This document shows, one piece after another, positions 35,294-44,655 of a stretch of 64,000 nt of DNA (its first letter is position 1; every line of letters begins with the position of its first letter). This DNA is from CACIIZ01 sp045565285 (GTDB lineage: Bacteria; Pseudomonadota; Alphaproteobacteria; Rhodobacterales; Rhodobacteraceae). The notes below the pieces were generated by a model. The model saw only the letters and a program-made list of their open reading frames with translations. It made no database searches and was not told the DNA's origin. Both the position numbers and the translations under genes were made by a program. The stretch is from assembly GCA_045565285.1 (NCBI GenBank), contig JBJLFR010000024.1:21739-85738 (forward strand). Direction: 5' to 3'.

Positions 35294-36051
35294 TGGCATA
35301 TAAAGCAAAAAATCTTACTGTTTATAAAAATAATATCAATATAATTAACGAAATTTCTTTTGATTTTCCTTCAGGAAGTTATGTGTCAATAATTGGTCCT
35401 AATGGTGCCGGAAAAACTACGTTATTAAAAACTTTAGCAGGTTTATTAAATTATAAAGGTTCCCTTTTAATGAACAACCAAGATAGTAAAGAATTATTCA
35501 AAAAATCTAATAATTTTAATTGTGCGTACGTACCCCAAACTATAAGTATACCTGAGAGTATGTCTCTGAAAGAGTATGTTTTTTTAGGGAGAAATTCATT
35601 TACTAATTGGTTACTCTCAGAGGATAAAAAAGATTATGATATCGTTGAAGAAGCACTTAGTAAATTGAATTTGGAGTCAAAAAAAAATCAACTAGTTAAA
35701 TCTCTTTCAGGTGGAGAAATGCAAAGAGCGACACTTTCAAGAGCTTTAGCACAAGAAGCTAACTTATTATTATTAGATGAACCTACTTCATCACTAGATT
35801 TTGCCAAGACACATGATTTTTTTAAACTTATTACCAATCTAAATAAAGACCTAAAACTTACTGTTTTTTTATCGACGCACGATATCAACAGTATAAGTAA
35901 ATATTCAAAATATGTAATTGTACTAAAAGAAGGAAAAAATATTTATTCTGGTCATATAAATGAAATTTTAAATGAAGTTTTTTTATCTGAATTGTACGAA
36001 ACTAAATTAAAAAAAATTATAACTGAAGATGGATATCCTATATTTTTTTAA
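35293..36051 (+). CDS. btuD: ABC transporter ATP-binding protein, BtuD-like
   Basis: A 252-residue ATPase: Walker A GPNGAGKTT at about 35-43, Q-loop in YVPQTI, signature LSGGEMQRA and Walker B LLLLDEPTSSLD, then the H-loop histidine in LSTHD. It drives the preceding permease. The ATG at 35293 overlaps the btuC stop; the frame open one codon earlier (TTG) is not needed. The substrate call rests on the BtuF-like neighbour, and iron-chelate transport is the main alternative. It is the last gene of the unit and converges with the Ldh-family gene. Confidence 0.82.
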   Translation: MAYKAKNLTVYKNNINIINEISFDFPSGSYVSIIGPNGAGKTTLLKTLAGLLNYKGSLLMNNQDSKELFKKSNNFNCAYVPQTISIPESMSLKEYVFLGRNSFTNWLLSEDKKDYDIVEEALSKLNLESKKNQLVKSLSGGEMQRATLSRALAQEANLLLLDEPTSSLDFAKTHDFFKLITNLNKDLKLTVFLSTHDINSISKYSKYVIVLKEGKNIYSGHINEILNEVFLSELYETKLKKIITEDGYPIFF

Positions 36052-36089
36052 GACAAGTCTAATTAATTAGTTTTTTTTCAATTTAAATT

Positions 36090-37118
36090 TTAATTTGAAG
36101 CTATAGTAAGTATTTGATCCCATGTTTTTTTTGGTAAATAAATTTTATTATTTGATTTTTTCTTATTTTTTCTCTCAAGTTCACCGGGGATTTGAATATT
36201 GCTAAAACCAGATGCAGTTTTACAATTTGTTACATCTGATAAAATTTCATTTGCTAATTCTTTTAATTGATTGTTTGCATTATATATACTTGTTTTAATG
36301 GTTACAAGTAGCCAGTTTGCCTCTTTTTTAACTTTACCTAACATACTTTCAGCAATTAGTTGTGCTATCAGTGAAAGTCCAAAACCTTTATGTTTTCCAA
36401 AAGGTAAGATCGCTCCACCATCAAAATAGTGATCAGGATTTCTAGTTAATTTCCCTTTTTTATCAATTATACAACCTTCTGGTAACAATCCACCAGCTGA
36501 CTTTGCAGCATATATCAATCCTCCAGCAATCTTGGAAGTGGCAAAATCAAGTACAACAGGACCATTAAATCCCCCAGGAAAACCTATACACCATGGATTC
36601 GTTGGCAATTTTCCTTCAATTCCTCCATATGGAGCTACCTGAGACCAATCTTTTCTATTTCCACCACTTATTAGAATAGTCATCAAACCTTTCTTAGCAG
36701 CATAATCTGCATAAAAACCCAGTCGACCTGTATGTCCAACATTTTTAATTGCTGTAGCAGAAATACCATTTTTTTTAGAGTTAGCGATTGCTTTTTTAAA
36801 TGCAAAATTCATAACTGGAATACCTAAACCACCACCCCCGTCAATTTCATATATATTTGATGAAAGTTTTTTTAGCTTGGGTTTTGCAGAAGTGGATAAA
36901 TACCCTGTTTTATACCATTCTACATATTGCAAAACACGAAAAACTCCATGGCTTTCTACACCACTCAAACTCGCGTCAATTAAGTGCTCGGATATTTCCG
37001 AAGATTCTTTGCTTGAACAACCTAACGAAATAAATACTCCTTTTAATAAATTATCAACTTTAGATACTGATAAAGCAACTCGGTCATCTTTTAAGTCTAT
37101 TTTTGAAAATGTAGTCAA
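36090..37118 (-). CDS. Ldh family oxidoreductase (malate/L-sulfolactate/ureidoglycolate type)
   Basis: A 342-residue LDH2/MDH2-family NAD(P)-dependent dehydrogenase, unrelated to classical malate dehydrogenases. HLIDASLSGVESHGV near 46-60 and the GHTGRLGFYADYAAKKG block are conserved and include the catalytic histidine. It oxidises a 2-hydroxy acid; malate, sulfolactate, ureidoglycolate and delta1-piperideine-2-carboxylate are known options in the family. The start is a TTG at 37118, preceded by AGTAGGG; no ATG lies near the conserved N-terminus. It is the last gene of a four-gene oxidoreductase run on this strand. Confidence 0.85.
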   Translation of the reverse strand: MTTFSKIDLKDDRVALSVSKVDNLLKGVFISLGCSSKESSEISEHLIDASLSGVESHGVFRVLQYVEWYKTGYLSTSAKPKLKKLSSNIYEIDGGGGLGIPVMNFAFKKAIANSKKNGISATAIKNVGHTGRLGFYADYAAKKGLMTILISGGNRKDWSQVAPYGGIEGKLPTNPWCIGFPGGFNGPVVLDFATSKIAGGLIYAAKSAGGLLPEGCIIDKKGKLTRNPDHYFDGGAILPFGKHKGFGLSLIAQLIAESMLGKVKKEANWLLVTIKTSIYNANNQLKELANEILSDVTNCKTASGFSNIQIPGELERKNKKKSNNKIYLPKKTWDQILTIASN

Positions 37119-37171
37119 AAAATTTTCCCTACTGTTATTAATAAAATCTAAAAAATATTAATCCTATATCA

Positions 37172-38653
37172 TTATGAAAAGGGGTTGTTTTCTGAAGGAC
37201 TTGTTGATAACCAAACTGATTTTGTTTGCATGAAACATCTCATACCTTCCCAACCATTTTCACGACCATAACCAGATTGTTTAAATCCACCAACCGGGCT
37301 TTGAGTTGAAGCATTAAAGTAATTATTTATGTAAACAGTACCTGCTTCAATTTTATTTGCTATCTTCATTGCTTTTGTAACATCTTTCGACCAAATTCCA
37401 GCTGCAAGTCCATAAATAGTATCATTTGCAATGTGAATAACTTCTTCTTCATCTATCCATGATTGTGTAGAAACTACAGGACCAAAAACTTCATTTTGAG
37501 ATAAATCAGTTTCATTTGGTACATCCTTAAAAATAGTTGGACCGATATAGTATCCTTCAGATTTTGATTTAGCTCTTCCATCTAATATTAACTGATGTCC
37601 AACGTTAATTGCATTCTCAATTTTTTTTAAAATATTTTCGTAGTGTAGTTTATGAGCAATTGGCCCAATATGTGTTAAAGGATCGTTGGGATTGCCAACT
37701 TTTACATCTTTAACAGCATTAACTAAAAGATTGGTAAATTCTTCTATTACATCTTTATGAATCAACAATCTAGAGCCAGAAATACAACTTTGTCCAGCTG
37801 CAGGAAAAATTCCTGAAATAATGCCATTAACTGCCAGTTCTAAATCACAATCAGGGAGTACAATTTGTGGAGATTTGCCTCCTAGTTCCATTACAGTTGG
37901 TTTAGCACTTCTTGCAGCAATTCCTGCAACTATACGACCACCATTTGTACCACCAGTAAAAGATACCATTCTTACATCTTTATGATCGACTAAAGGCTCA
38001 ACAATTTTGTTACCAAAACCAGTTACTACATTTATGACTCCAGGTGGTAAGTCAGCTTCTAACAATATATCCATCAGTTCCAAAGTAGAACAACTTGCAA
38101 ACTCTGAAGGTTTGAGAACAACTGTATTACCTGCTGCTAGACAAGGTGCTAGTTTCCAAATTAGTGTTCCAATAGGAGAGTTCCAAGGAAGTATTTGAGC
38201 AACAACTCCGAAAGGCTCCCATTGCAAATAATTATGAATATTGGGAACTTCAGCTGGAATTAGGCGACCTTCAAATTTATCACACATGCCTGAATAATAG
38301 TTCCAGCTATCAACTTGCCATGAATTTTTTTGTAAACTTGGTGTTATATTTTGTGGAAGCTTTCCATTATCAGTTGTTTCAATTTTTCCAATTCTTTCAG
38401 CATTTTTGGAGATTGCATCTCCAATTTTTCTCAAATATCTACTTCTTTCAGCAGGCATCATTTTGCCCCAAGCTCCAGAGTAAAAAGCATTTTTTGCTGC
38501 TTTTACTGCTAAATCTACATCTTCTGAGCCACAATTTGGAACTAATGCCCAAGGACGTCCTGTAGCAGGGTTTTCACTTTGAAAATATTTTTTTGCAACT
38601 GGTTCTTTCCATTCATTATTTACAAAATAATTAAATTTTTTTAATTCTGACAT
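37172..38653 (-). CDS. NAD(P)-dependent aldehyde dehydrogenase
   Basis: A 493-residue ALDH-superfamily enzyme with N158 (PWNSP), the cofactor lysine K181 (LKPSE), E256 (MELGGKSP) and nucleophile C290 (GQSCISGS). It oxidises an aldehyde to the acid. The nearby GMC oxidoreductase, 19 bases upstream on the same strand, could make that aldehyde from an alcohol, as in betaine or polyol pathways, but the pair does not look specifically like BetA/BetB. AGGAAAA precedes the ATG. Confidence 0.92.
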   Translation of the reverse strand: MSELKKFNYFVNNEWKEPVAKKYFQSENPATGRPWALVPNCGSEDVDLAVKAAKNAFYSGAWGKMMPAERSRYLRKIGDAISKNAERIGKIETTDNGKLPQNITPSLQKNSWQVDSWNYYSGMCDKFEGRLIPAEVPNIHNYLQWEPFGVVAQILPWNSPIGTLIWKLAPCLAAGNTVVLKPSEFASCSTLELMDILLEADLPPGVINVVTGFGNKIVEPLVDHKDVRMVSFTGGTNGGRIVAGIAARSAKPTVMELGGKSPQIVLPDCDLELAVNGIISGIFPAAGQSCISGSRLLIHKDVIEEFTNLLVNAVKDVKVGNPNDPLTHIGPIAHKLHYENILKKIENAINVGHQLILDGRAKSKSEGYYIGPTIFKDVPNETDLSQNEVFGPVVSTQSWIDEEEVIHIANDTIYGLAAGIWSKDVTKAMKIANKIEAGTVYINNYFNASTQSPVGGFKQSGYGRENGWEGMRCFMQTKSVWLSTSPSENNPFS

Positions 38654-38672
38654 TTAATTTTTTCCTATTTAT

Positions 38673-40337
38673 TCAAAACTCTGGCTTCTTAATTTCTTTT
38701 TTTAGAATAATGTCTGATGCTTTTTCGGCCATTGCTAATACAGTTGCATATAGATTACCTGTAATTTGTGAAGGCATTGCAGATGCATCACAAATCCTTA
38801 AACCTTCAATACCAAACACTTTTAATTCTTTATCTACAACAGAATAAATATCATTTTCGTTCCCCATTTTTGCTGTAGAACAAGGATGGTGACCAGTGTA
38901 AGCTGTACTCCTTATAGCAGATATAATTTCTTCATCTGACCTTATATTTTTCCACTGTCCTTTTTCTCCATTTAGATACTTACTTATATTCGAATTTGAC
39001 ATAATTTTTCTTACTACTTTAACACCCTCAACAAGATCATCTAAATCTTTTTTGTTACTTAAATAGTTAGGATCTATTTTTGGATAATCTGAAGGGTTTG
39101 AACTATATAAACTTACTTTCCCTAATGATCTTGGTCTTTCAAGATTAATGTCAATTTGAACCCCAGGTTTTGCCACTTTTTTTCCTCTTACTAATAATTT
39201 TCTTCCTAAGGATTGCAAGATTGATGTACTTTCATTTTCTCCATCACTTAAATTTTCATCAATATTCATTGGGGTCATATAGATTTGTAACTCAGGATAA
39301 TTTGGATCATTAAATGAATGAAAAAGCATACTTGAAAATAAAGAACCTCCACCAGGACCACTGCCATTTAAAAGCCATCTAGCCAATAATAACGCAGCAC
39401 GGTCAATTCTCTGATATCTCGCAGTACTTAAATCCATTCTATCTGAACCGTATTGAATGGATACATCCAAATGGTCAACTAGATTTTGTCCAACTCCAGG
39501 TAAATCAATAAGAGGTTTAATATCATGGTACATTAAATGTTTGGCATCACCTATACCAGATAACATAAGCAAGTGCGGTGTTCCAAATGCACCTTGTGAT
39601 ATAATAACTTCTTTACCTGCATAGATTTTTCTTCCATCGATAGTTTCTATTCCAATTGCCTTATTTTTATTAAATAAAATTCTGCTTACTGTTGTATTAG
39701 TAAAAATTTTTAAATTTTTTGGTATTTTTTTTAAATAAGCAATTGCTGAAGATTGCCTCACGCCAAGGTAAGTTGTACTATCTACCCTTGAAACCCCTGA
39801 TCTTTTATCTGCATTAAAATCATCCAAAAATTCATGTCCTGAGTCAACTGCAGCTTTTATAAAAGCTTTATCTAGTTCAGAAAAATTCCTAGCAGGTTCA
39901 ACTTTTAATGGCCCTTTATTTCCATGAAACTTATTTTGTCGTTTGATGGATCCTTCAGAATATTTAAAATAAGGTAATAAATCAGAGTATCCCCATCCAT
40001 CAAGACCCATTTGTCTCCAATTATCATAATCTTGTGGAACCCCTCTAATATAAACCATCCCGTTAACTACAGAACTTCCACCCAAAGCTTTACCTCTAGG
40101 AAAATAAATTTTTCGATTATTTAACTTGGTTTGTTCTACTGATTGATACCCCCAATCAAATTTAGGATTTCCAAAAATAAACCCATTCCCAGCAGGCATT
40201 TTAATAAAAAGATTTTTACCTTTTCCTCCTGCCTCAACTAAACATATACTATCATTAGAATTACCCGCTAATCGAGAAGCTAAAACACATCCTGCAGATC
40301 CTCCACCTGCGATTATATAATCAAATTCTAAAGACAT
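38673..40337 (-). CDS. GMC family FAD oxidoreductase
   Basis: A 554-residue glucose-methanol-choline oxidoreductase (choline dehydrogenase-like). The FAD dinucleotide motif GGGSAG is at 11-16, followed by GMC signature 1 around PRGKALGGSSVVNGMVYIRG and the C-terminal catalytic His/Asn pair in TGHHPCSTAKMG and ITGNLYATV. It oxidises an alcohol, passing electrons to the respiratory chain or O2. Its start overlaps the end of the LeuB-like gene by 10 bases and the ALDH gene follows after 19 bases, so the three are co-transcribed. Confidence 0.9.
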   Translation of the reverse strand: MSLEFDYIIAGGGSAGCVLASRLAGNSNDSICLVEAGGKGKNLFIKMPAGNGFIFGNPKFDWGYQSVEQTKLNNRKIYFPRGKALGGSSVVNGMVYIRGVPQDYDNWRQMGLDGWGYSDLLPYFKYSEGSIKRQNKFHGNKGPLKVEPARNFSELDKAFIKAAVDSGHEFLDDFNADKRSGVSRVDSTTYLGVRQSSAIAYLKKIPKNLKIFTNTTVSRILFNKNKAIGIETIDGRKIYAGKEVIISQGAFGTPHLLMLSGIGDAKHLMYHDIKPLIDLPGVGQNLVDHLDVSIQYGSDRMDLSTARYQRIDRAALLLARWLLNGSGPGGGSLFSSMLFHSFNDPNYPELQIYMTPMNIDENLSDGENESTSILQSLGRKLLVRGKKVAKPGVQIDINLERPRSLGKVSLYSSNPSDYPKIDPNYLSNKKDLDDLVEGVKVVRKIMSNSNISKYLNGEKGQWKNIRSDEEIISAIRSTAYTGHHPCSTAKMGNENDIYSVVDKELKVFGIEGLRICDASAMPSQITGNLYATVLAMAEKASDIILKKEIKKPEF

Positions 40338-41419
40338 ATTTTCAATTCTTTTATTATATGCTCTGTGATTTCATTTGTTGAACAATTACCTTTTAGATCC
40401 ATAGTATGATAACCATTTTCAAGTGTTTTATCTATTGCAAATTCTATCTTTTTTGAGATTTCGTCTAACCCAAATGAAAATTTTAACATCATTGAAATGC
40501 TCAAAATCATACCAATAGGATTGGCCGTCCCAGTTCCAACTAACTCAGGAGCTGTTCCATGTACAGGTTCATAAATACCTTTTGTTTTATTTTGTGGTGA
40601 TCCACAAAGAGAAGCAGATGGTAGCATCCCAAGACTGCCAGAAATGGTAGCTGCAAGATCTGAAAATATATCACCTAAAAAATTACAAGCTAATATAATA
40701 TCAAAATTTTTTGGATTCATGATCATCTGATACGCACAATTATCTGCATAAAGATGCTCTAAATTGATACTAGTATAATCATTGGATACCTCTTGAACTA
40801 CATCTCTCCAGAGACGATAGCTTTCCATTACATTAGATTTATCAATAGAAATAATATTTTTATTATACATTTTTGCTAATTCAAATCCACATTTCGCAAA
40901 TTTCCTTATTTCAAACTCATTATAACCAGCAGTATCAAATCCATAGCGCTTACCATTTTCCAGAAATTTTAAACCTCTTGGTTTTGAAAACATCACCCCC
41001 CCACACATTTCTCTTAAAATAATTATTTCAGAATTTTGTACATATTCTTTATTGAAAGGAATAACATTTTGAAGACTTTTATAATTTTTTGCTGGCCTTA
41101 TTCCAAAAAATGCTCCTAGTTTTTTTCTTAAGCACATTAAACCATCCTGTTCCTCTGGATCTCCTTTAATTTTCATAGCGTCCCATTTAGGACCACCAAC
41201 GGCTCCAACCAGAATAGCATCAGATTCTATAGCTTTTTCAATCGTAGAATTCCTACAAAAAGTTCCGTATTTATCCCAACAAGTTCCACCTATAAGATCA
41301 AAAGATATTTCAAAATTTATTTTATTTTTTTTTGAAATAGCCTCTAATATCGATAAACCAGATTCCAGAACCTCAGGACCTATTCCATCACCACCAAGAG
41401 CAAGTAATTTGTGGTTCAT
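40328..41419 (-). CDS. 3-isopropylmalate dehydrogenase family protein (LeuB-like)
   Basis: A 363-residue decarboxylating 2-hydroxyacid dehydrogenase of the isopropylmalate/tartrate family. LGGDGIGPEV at the N-terminus, AVGGPKWD near 75, the substrate-binding LRKKLGAFFGIRP, the catalytic D-rich block NFLGDIFSDLAA and the NAD-binding PVHGTAPELVG...NPIG are all visible. The usual VRELTGGIYFG reads LREMCGGVMFS. Together with its operon of ALDH, GMC and Ldh genes, this suggests a catabolic paralogue, though true LeuB cannot be excluded. The ATG at 41419 is chosen over an upstream alternative at 41458, as it fits the family N-terminus. Confidence 0.82.
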   Translation of the reverse strand: MNHKLLALGGDGIGPEVLESGLSILEAISKKNKINFEISFDLIGGTCWDKYGTFCRNSTIEKAIESDAILVGAVGGPKWDAMKIKGDPEEQDGLMCLRKKLGAFFGIRPAKNYKSLQNVIPFNKEYVQNSEIIILREMCGGVMFSKPRGLKFLENGKRYGFDTAGYNEFEIRKFAKCGFELAKMYNKNIISIDKSNVMESYRLWRDVVQEVSNDYTSINLEHLYADNCAYQMIMNPKNFDIILACNFLGDIFSDLAATISGSLGMLPSASLCGSPQNKTKGIYEPVHGTAPELVGTGTANPIGMILSISMMLKFSFGLDEISKKIEFAIDKTLENGYHTMDLKGNCSTNEITEHIIKELKICL

Positions 41420-41564
41420 TTTAATTAAATATACTCCATAAAATCGAACACCTAACAAGAATAAAAAACTGTGTAACTAATTTTAACTTGCTTTTTATCA
41501 AATAATCAAATTTGTTATTATTTTAAATGTAATTAAGATATTCAATAAACATCAACTATAAAAA

Positions 41565-42371
41565 ATGACAAATATAGAATTAGATTTAAAACAAATAATT
41601 AATTTAAAACAGCATCCAATTGATGACGAAACATTTATAAGAAGTTGTGAAAATGAACTCGATAAAAAAGGAGTATTAACACTACCTAATTTTATTAATA
41701 ATCAGACTCTATTTGAACTAGTGAATGAAGCTAAGGTAAATCAATTTAAAGCTTACTATGCAAAGTCCACCCACAATATTTATTTAACTGAAATTGACGA
41801 CAATCTTCCCCCAGATCATATATTCAATTACCAAGTAGTGTCTTCAAAAGGGTGCATAACGACAGATCAAATCCCAGAAAATTCAAAACTTAAAAGTATC
41901 TATGGATCAACATTATTTAAAAATTTTCTTGCTAAGGTTGTAAAAGAAAAAAATATATATGAATATTCAGATCCATTTTCTTCGATCAACATCCATTACG
42001 CCAGTGATACTCAAGAGCTAGGTTGGCATTTTGATAATTCAAATTTTGCAGTTACGCTTTTACTTCAAAAACCCAAAGCTGGAGGTGAATTTGAATATGT
42101 AAAAAATGCCAGAAATATAGAAAAAAATGATATGGGATATAATTCAGTTTCTGAAATTATTCATCAGAAAAAAACCCCCACAAAACTAGATATTCAACCT
42201 GGTACTTTAGTTTTATTTCGAGGGAAAAATTCTATGCACAGAGTAACACCAACTATTGGCGAAACCACTCGAATGCTTGTTGTTTTTGCTTACAACTCCA
42301 AACCTGGCATTTCTCTATCTAAATCAGCACAAAAAACTTTTTTTGGTAGAACTAGTGATGACATCAAATAA
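41565..42371 (+). CDS. 2-oxoglutarate/Fe(II) oxygenase, HalD/BesD-like family
   Basis: A 268-residue non-haem iron oxygenase. The facial triad reads H155-x-D157 (GWHFDNSNFAVTLLLQ) and H225 (NSMHRVTP), with R236 positioned to bind 2-oxoglutarate. The surrounding blocks (GGEFEYV, PGTLVLFRG, GISLSKSAQ) resemble the family named after the amino-acid halogenases BesD/HalD. Those halogenases have glycine in place of the aspartate; here the aspartate is present, so a hydroxylase acting on a free amino acid is more likely (inference). It converges with a PLP dehydratase gene, six bases between stops, which could process a hydroxylated amino acid. Confidence 0.75.
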   Translation: MTNIELDLKQIINLKQHPIDDETFIRSCENELDKKGVLTLPNFINNQTLFELVNEAKVNQFKAYYAKSTHNIYLTEIDDNLPPDHIFNYQVVSSKGCITTDQIPENSKLKSIYGSTLFKNFLAKVVKEKNIYEYSDPFSSINIHYASDTQELGWHFDNSNFAVTLLLQKPKAGGEFEYVKNARNIEKNDMGYNSVSEIIHQKKTPTKLDIQPGTLVLFRGKNSMHRVTPTIGETTRMLVVFAYNSKPGISLSKSAQKTFFGRTSDDIK

Positions 42372-42377
42372 ACAATT

Positions 42378-43343
42378 TTAATTTAAAATAGGTAATAATA
42401 AATCTTTATCAAAATTTCCACCACATAAAAGTACTAAACTTACCTGTTTTTTTGCTGAATTTTTATCTTGCAGAAATCCTGCAAGCGCAAGAGCAGCAGA
42501 TCCTTCAACCAACAAATTTTCCTGCCAAGCAAGGATTTTAATTGCTTCTATTATTTGCTCTTCTGTACACTCTATAACACTATCTATTACTGCTTTAGCC
42601 AGTGGTAAAGTGAGGGTATCTTCATCAATACCGCCCGCACAACCATCGGCCAATGTATCTAAATGAGTCGTTTCACATACTTTGCCTAGTTTCAAACTAG
42701 CCGAAAGTGCTCCAGAATTTTTAGCACTTACTCCAATTATCTTTGTTTTGGGAGAATGATGTTTAATAACACTACCTATTCCAGATATTAAACCTCCACC
42801 CCCCATTGAAATATAAACATTATCTATTTTGGGTAATTGCTCAAGTAATTCAAAACCTATCGTACCCTGCCCCGCAATAATATCAATATCATTATAGGGA
42901 GAAATATAATCAAACTCACCATTTTCAGCTAATGATCTAGCATGTTTTTCAGCTAATCCAGAATCCCCAGAGTTTAGTATAATTTTAGTACCATAACCCT
43001 TTATTATTTGTAGTTTGGATTTAGAAACTTTTTCTGGTAAAACAACAGTAAGGTTATGACCGGTCACTTTTGCAGCATGAGAACAAGCGATGCCGTGGTT
43101 ACCAGATGAAGCAGTTATTAATTTTGTACTTTTCTCAACTTTTTTTATTTTTGACAAAGCTCCTCTTAATTTAAAAGAGCCTGTATATTGAAAATTTTCT
43201 GCTTTGAAATAAAGCTCACTTCCCTCATCTAATTTTAATCTACTTCGTAAACAAGGCGTTTTAATAATAGAATTTAAAATCAAATTTCTACTATCCCTAG
43301 AGTCTTTGGCTAATTTAAAAACTTTATCAAAAATTGTCTTCAC
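42378..43343 (-). CDS. PLP-dependent threonine/serine dehydratase family
   Basis: A 321-residue fold-type II PLP enzyme. The Schiff-base lysine K58 is in SFKLRG, the substrate loop is ASSGNHG, the phosphate-binding GGGGLISGI follows, and there is no C-terminal ACT regulatory domain, so it is of the catabolic threonine dehydratase / serine racemase type. It would remove ammonia from a beta-hydroxy amino acid. The start is a GTG at 43343. The M20 amidohydrolase gene lies 19 bases upstream on the same strand, so the two are probably co-transcribed (deacylation followed by deamination would make sense). Confidence 0.85.
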   Translation of the reverse strand: MKTIFDKVFKLAKDSRDSRNLILNSIIKTPCLRSRLKLDEGSELYFKAENFQYTGSFKLRGALSKIKKVEKSTKLITASSGNHGIACSHAAKVTGHNLTVVLPEKVSKSKLQIIKGYGTKIILNSGDSGLAEKHARSLAENGEFDYISPYNDIDIIAGQGTIGFELLEQLPKIDNVYISMGGGGLISGIGSVIKHHSPKTKIIGVSAKNSGALSASLKLGKVCETTHLDTLADGCAGGIDEDTLTLPLAKAVIDSVIECTEEQIIEAIKILAWQENLLVEGSAALALAGFLQDKNSAKKQVSLVLLCGGNFDKDLLLPILN

Positions 43344-43362
43344 TCTTTTTTAAGTTGCTTTC

Positions 43363-44532
43363 TTATAAAGGCTGAGCTTTTTCAACCAGTTTTACAAAAA
43401 AACTGGCACCTATAGGGGATAATTCATCATTAAAATCATATTCTGGACTATGTAAGGCTGGGCCATCTCCCTGGCCAACGTGCAGGTAGGCTCCAGGTCT
43501 TTCTAAAAGCATATAAGAAAAATCCTCAGAACCCATGATAGGTGGAGCATTCCCGTTAACCAAGCTAGATCCCGATATCTCATTTGCCACTTCTACAGAA
43601 AAGCTTGTCTCTTCTTCATGATTAAAAGTAACTGGATAACCAATATTATATTTTAAATTAATTTCACAATTAAATGAGATTTCAGTGCCGGAACAAATAG
43701 ACTTCAATCTTTCATGCACAAGTTTTTGGGTAACTTTATCAAGCGTTCTTACGGTACCATTGATAAATGCCTTGTCAGGTATAATGTTGTGCGTTGTACC
43801 AGAATGTATCTGTGTGATTGAGATAACAACATTATCTAATGCAGATAAGTTTCTTGAACTAATTGTCTGTATGGATTGTGCAATTTGAAGAGATGCAGTA
43901 ATGGGATCAAATGTTTCCTCTGGATTTGCTCCATGCCCACCTTTTCCTTTTATTTCAATAGTAAAATCATCTGCAGCAGCCATATTTGGACCAGGATTTG
44001 TTTTAAAAAAACCTAATGGCAAGCCAGGAGCATTATGTAATCCGTATACCTGATTTATAGAAAAGGTATCCATAATTCCTTCTTCACACATCACCTGCCC
44101 ACCCCCCCCATCTTCTTCTGAAGGTTGAAAAATTAAAGCTACTTTACCAGAAAAATTTTTGGTTTCATTTAGATATTTTGCCGCCCCCAGTAACATTGTC
44201 ATGTGTCCATCGTGACCACAAGCATGCATTATACCAACTTTTTTTGATTTGTATGAATGCTGCTTAATTTCTTGTAATGGCAAAGCATCCATGTCTGCTC
44301 TTAATCCAATTGTTTCACCCTCTTTTTTTCCGTTGATGATTGCAACTATTCCCGTTTTAGCAATTTTAGTATGAATTTCACTTATACCAAACTCTTTCAA
44401 ACGCTTAACTATAAACTCTGCAGTTTCATAACAATCAAATTTTAATTCAGGATTTGAATGAAGTTCTTGTCTCCATTGTTTCATTTCTTCTGCAAAATTA
44501 GCTATCCTATTAATAATTGGCATCTGATCCAT
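43363..44532 (-). CDS. M20 family amidohydrolase (hippurate/aminoacylase type)
   Basis: A 389-residue M20D peptidase-family enzyme. The metal site is visible as HACGHDGHM near 103-111, the EEDGGGG segment supplies the catalytic glutamates, and GGHGANPEE starts the dimerisation domain. It removes an acyl group from an N-acyl amino acid or similar amide (hippurate, IAA conjugates, N-acetyl amino acids). It has no signal peptide, so it acts in the cytoplasm. It is the first gene of a pair with the PLP dehydratase. Confidence 0.9.
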   Translation of the reverse strand: MDQMPIINRIANFAEEMKQWRQELHSNPELKFDCYETAEFIVKRLKEFGISEIHTKIAKTGIVAIINGKKEGETIGLRADMDALPLQEIKQHSYKSKKVGIMHACGHDGHMTMLLGAAKYLNETKNFSGKVALIFQPSEEDGGGGQVMCEEGIMDTFSINQVYGLHNAPGLPLGFFKTNPGPNMAAADDFTIEIKGKGGHGANPEETFDPITASLQIAQSIQTISSRNLSALDNVVISITQIHSGTTHNIIPDKAFINGTVRTLDKVTQKLVHERLKSICSGTEISFNCEINLKYNIGYPVTFNHEEETSFSVEVANEISGSSLVNGNAPPIMGSEDFSYMLLERPGAYLHVGQGDGPALHSPEYDFNDELSPIGASFFVKLVEKAQPL

Positions 44533-44655
44533 CCAAATAAATTCATATATCTTATTTTTAAAATATATTATGCTAAGTTTTTTGTAAAACTATTATAGTA
44601 ACAATAGTATAATTGATTTATTCAATATATTTTTATGTGATAAAGCAGGTTATTA

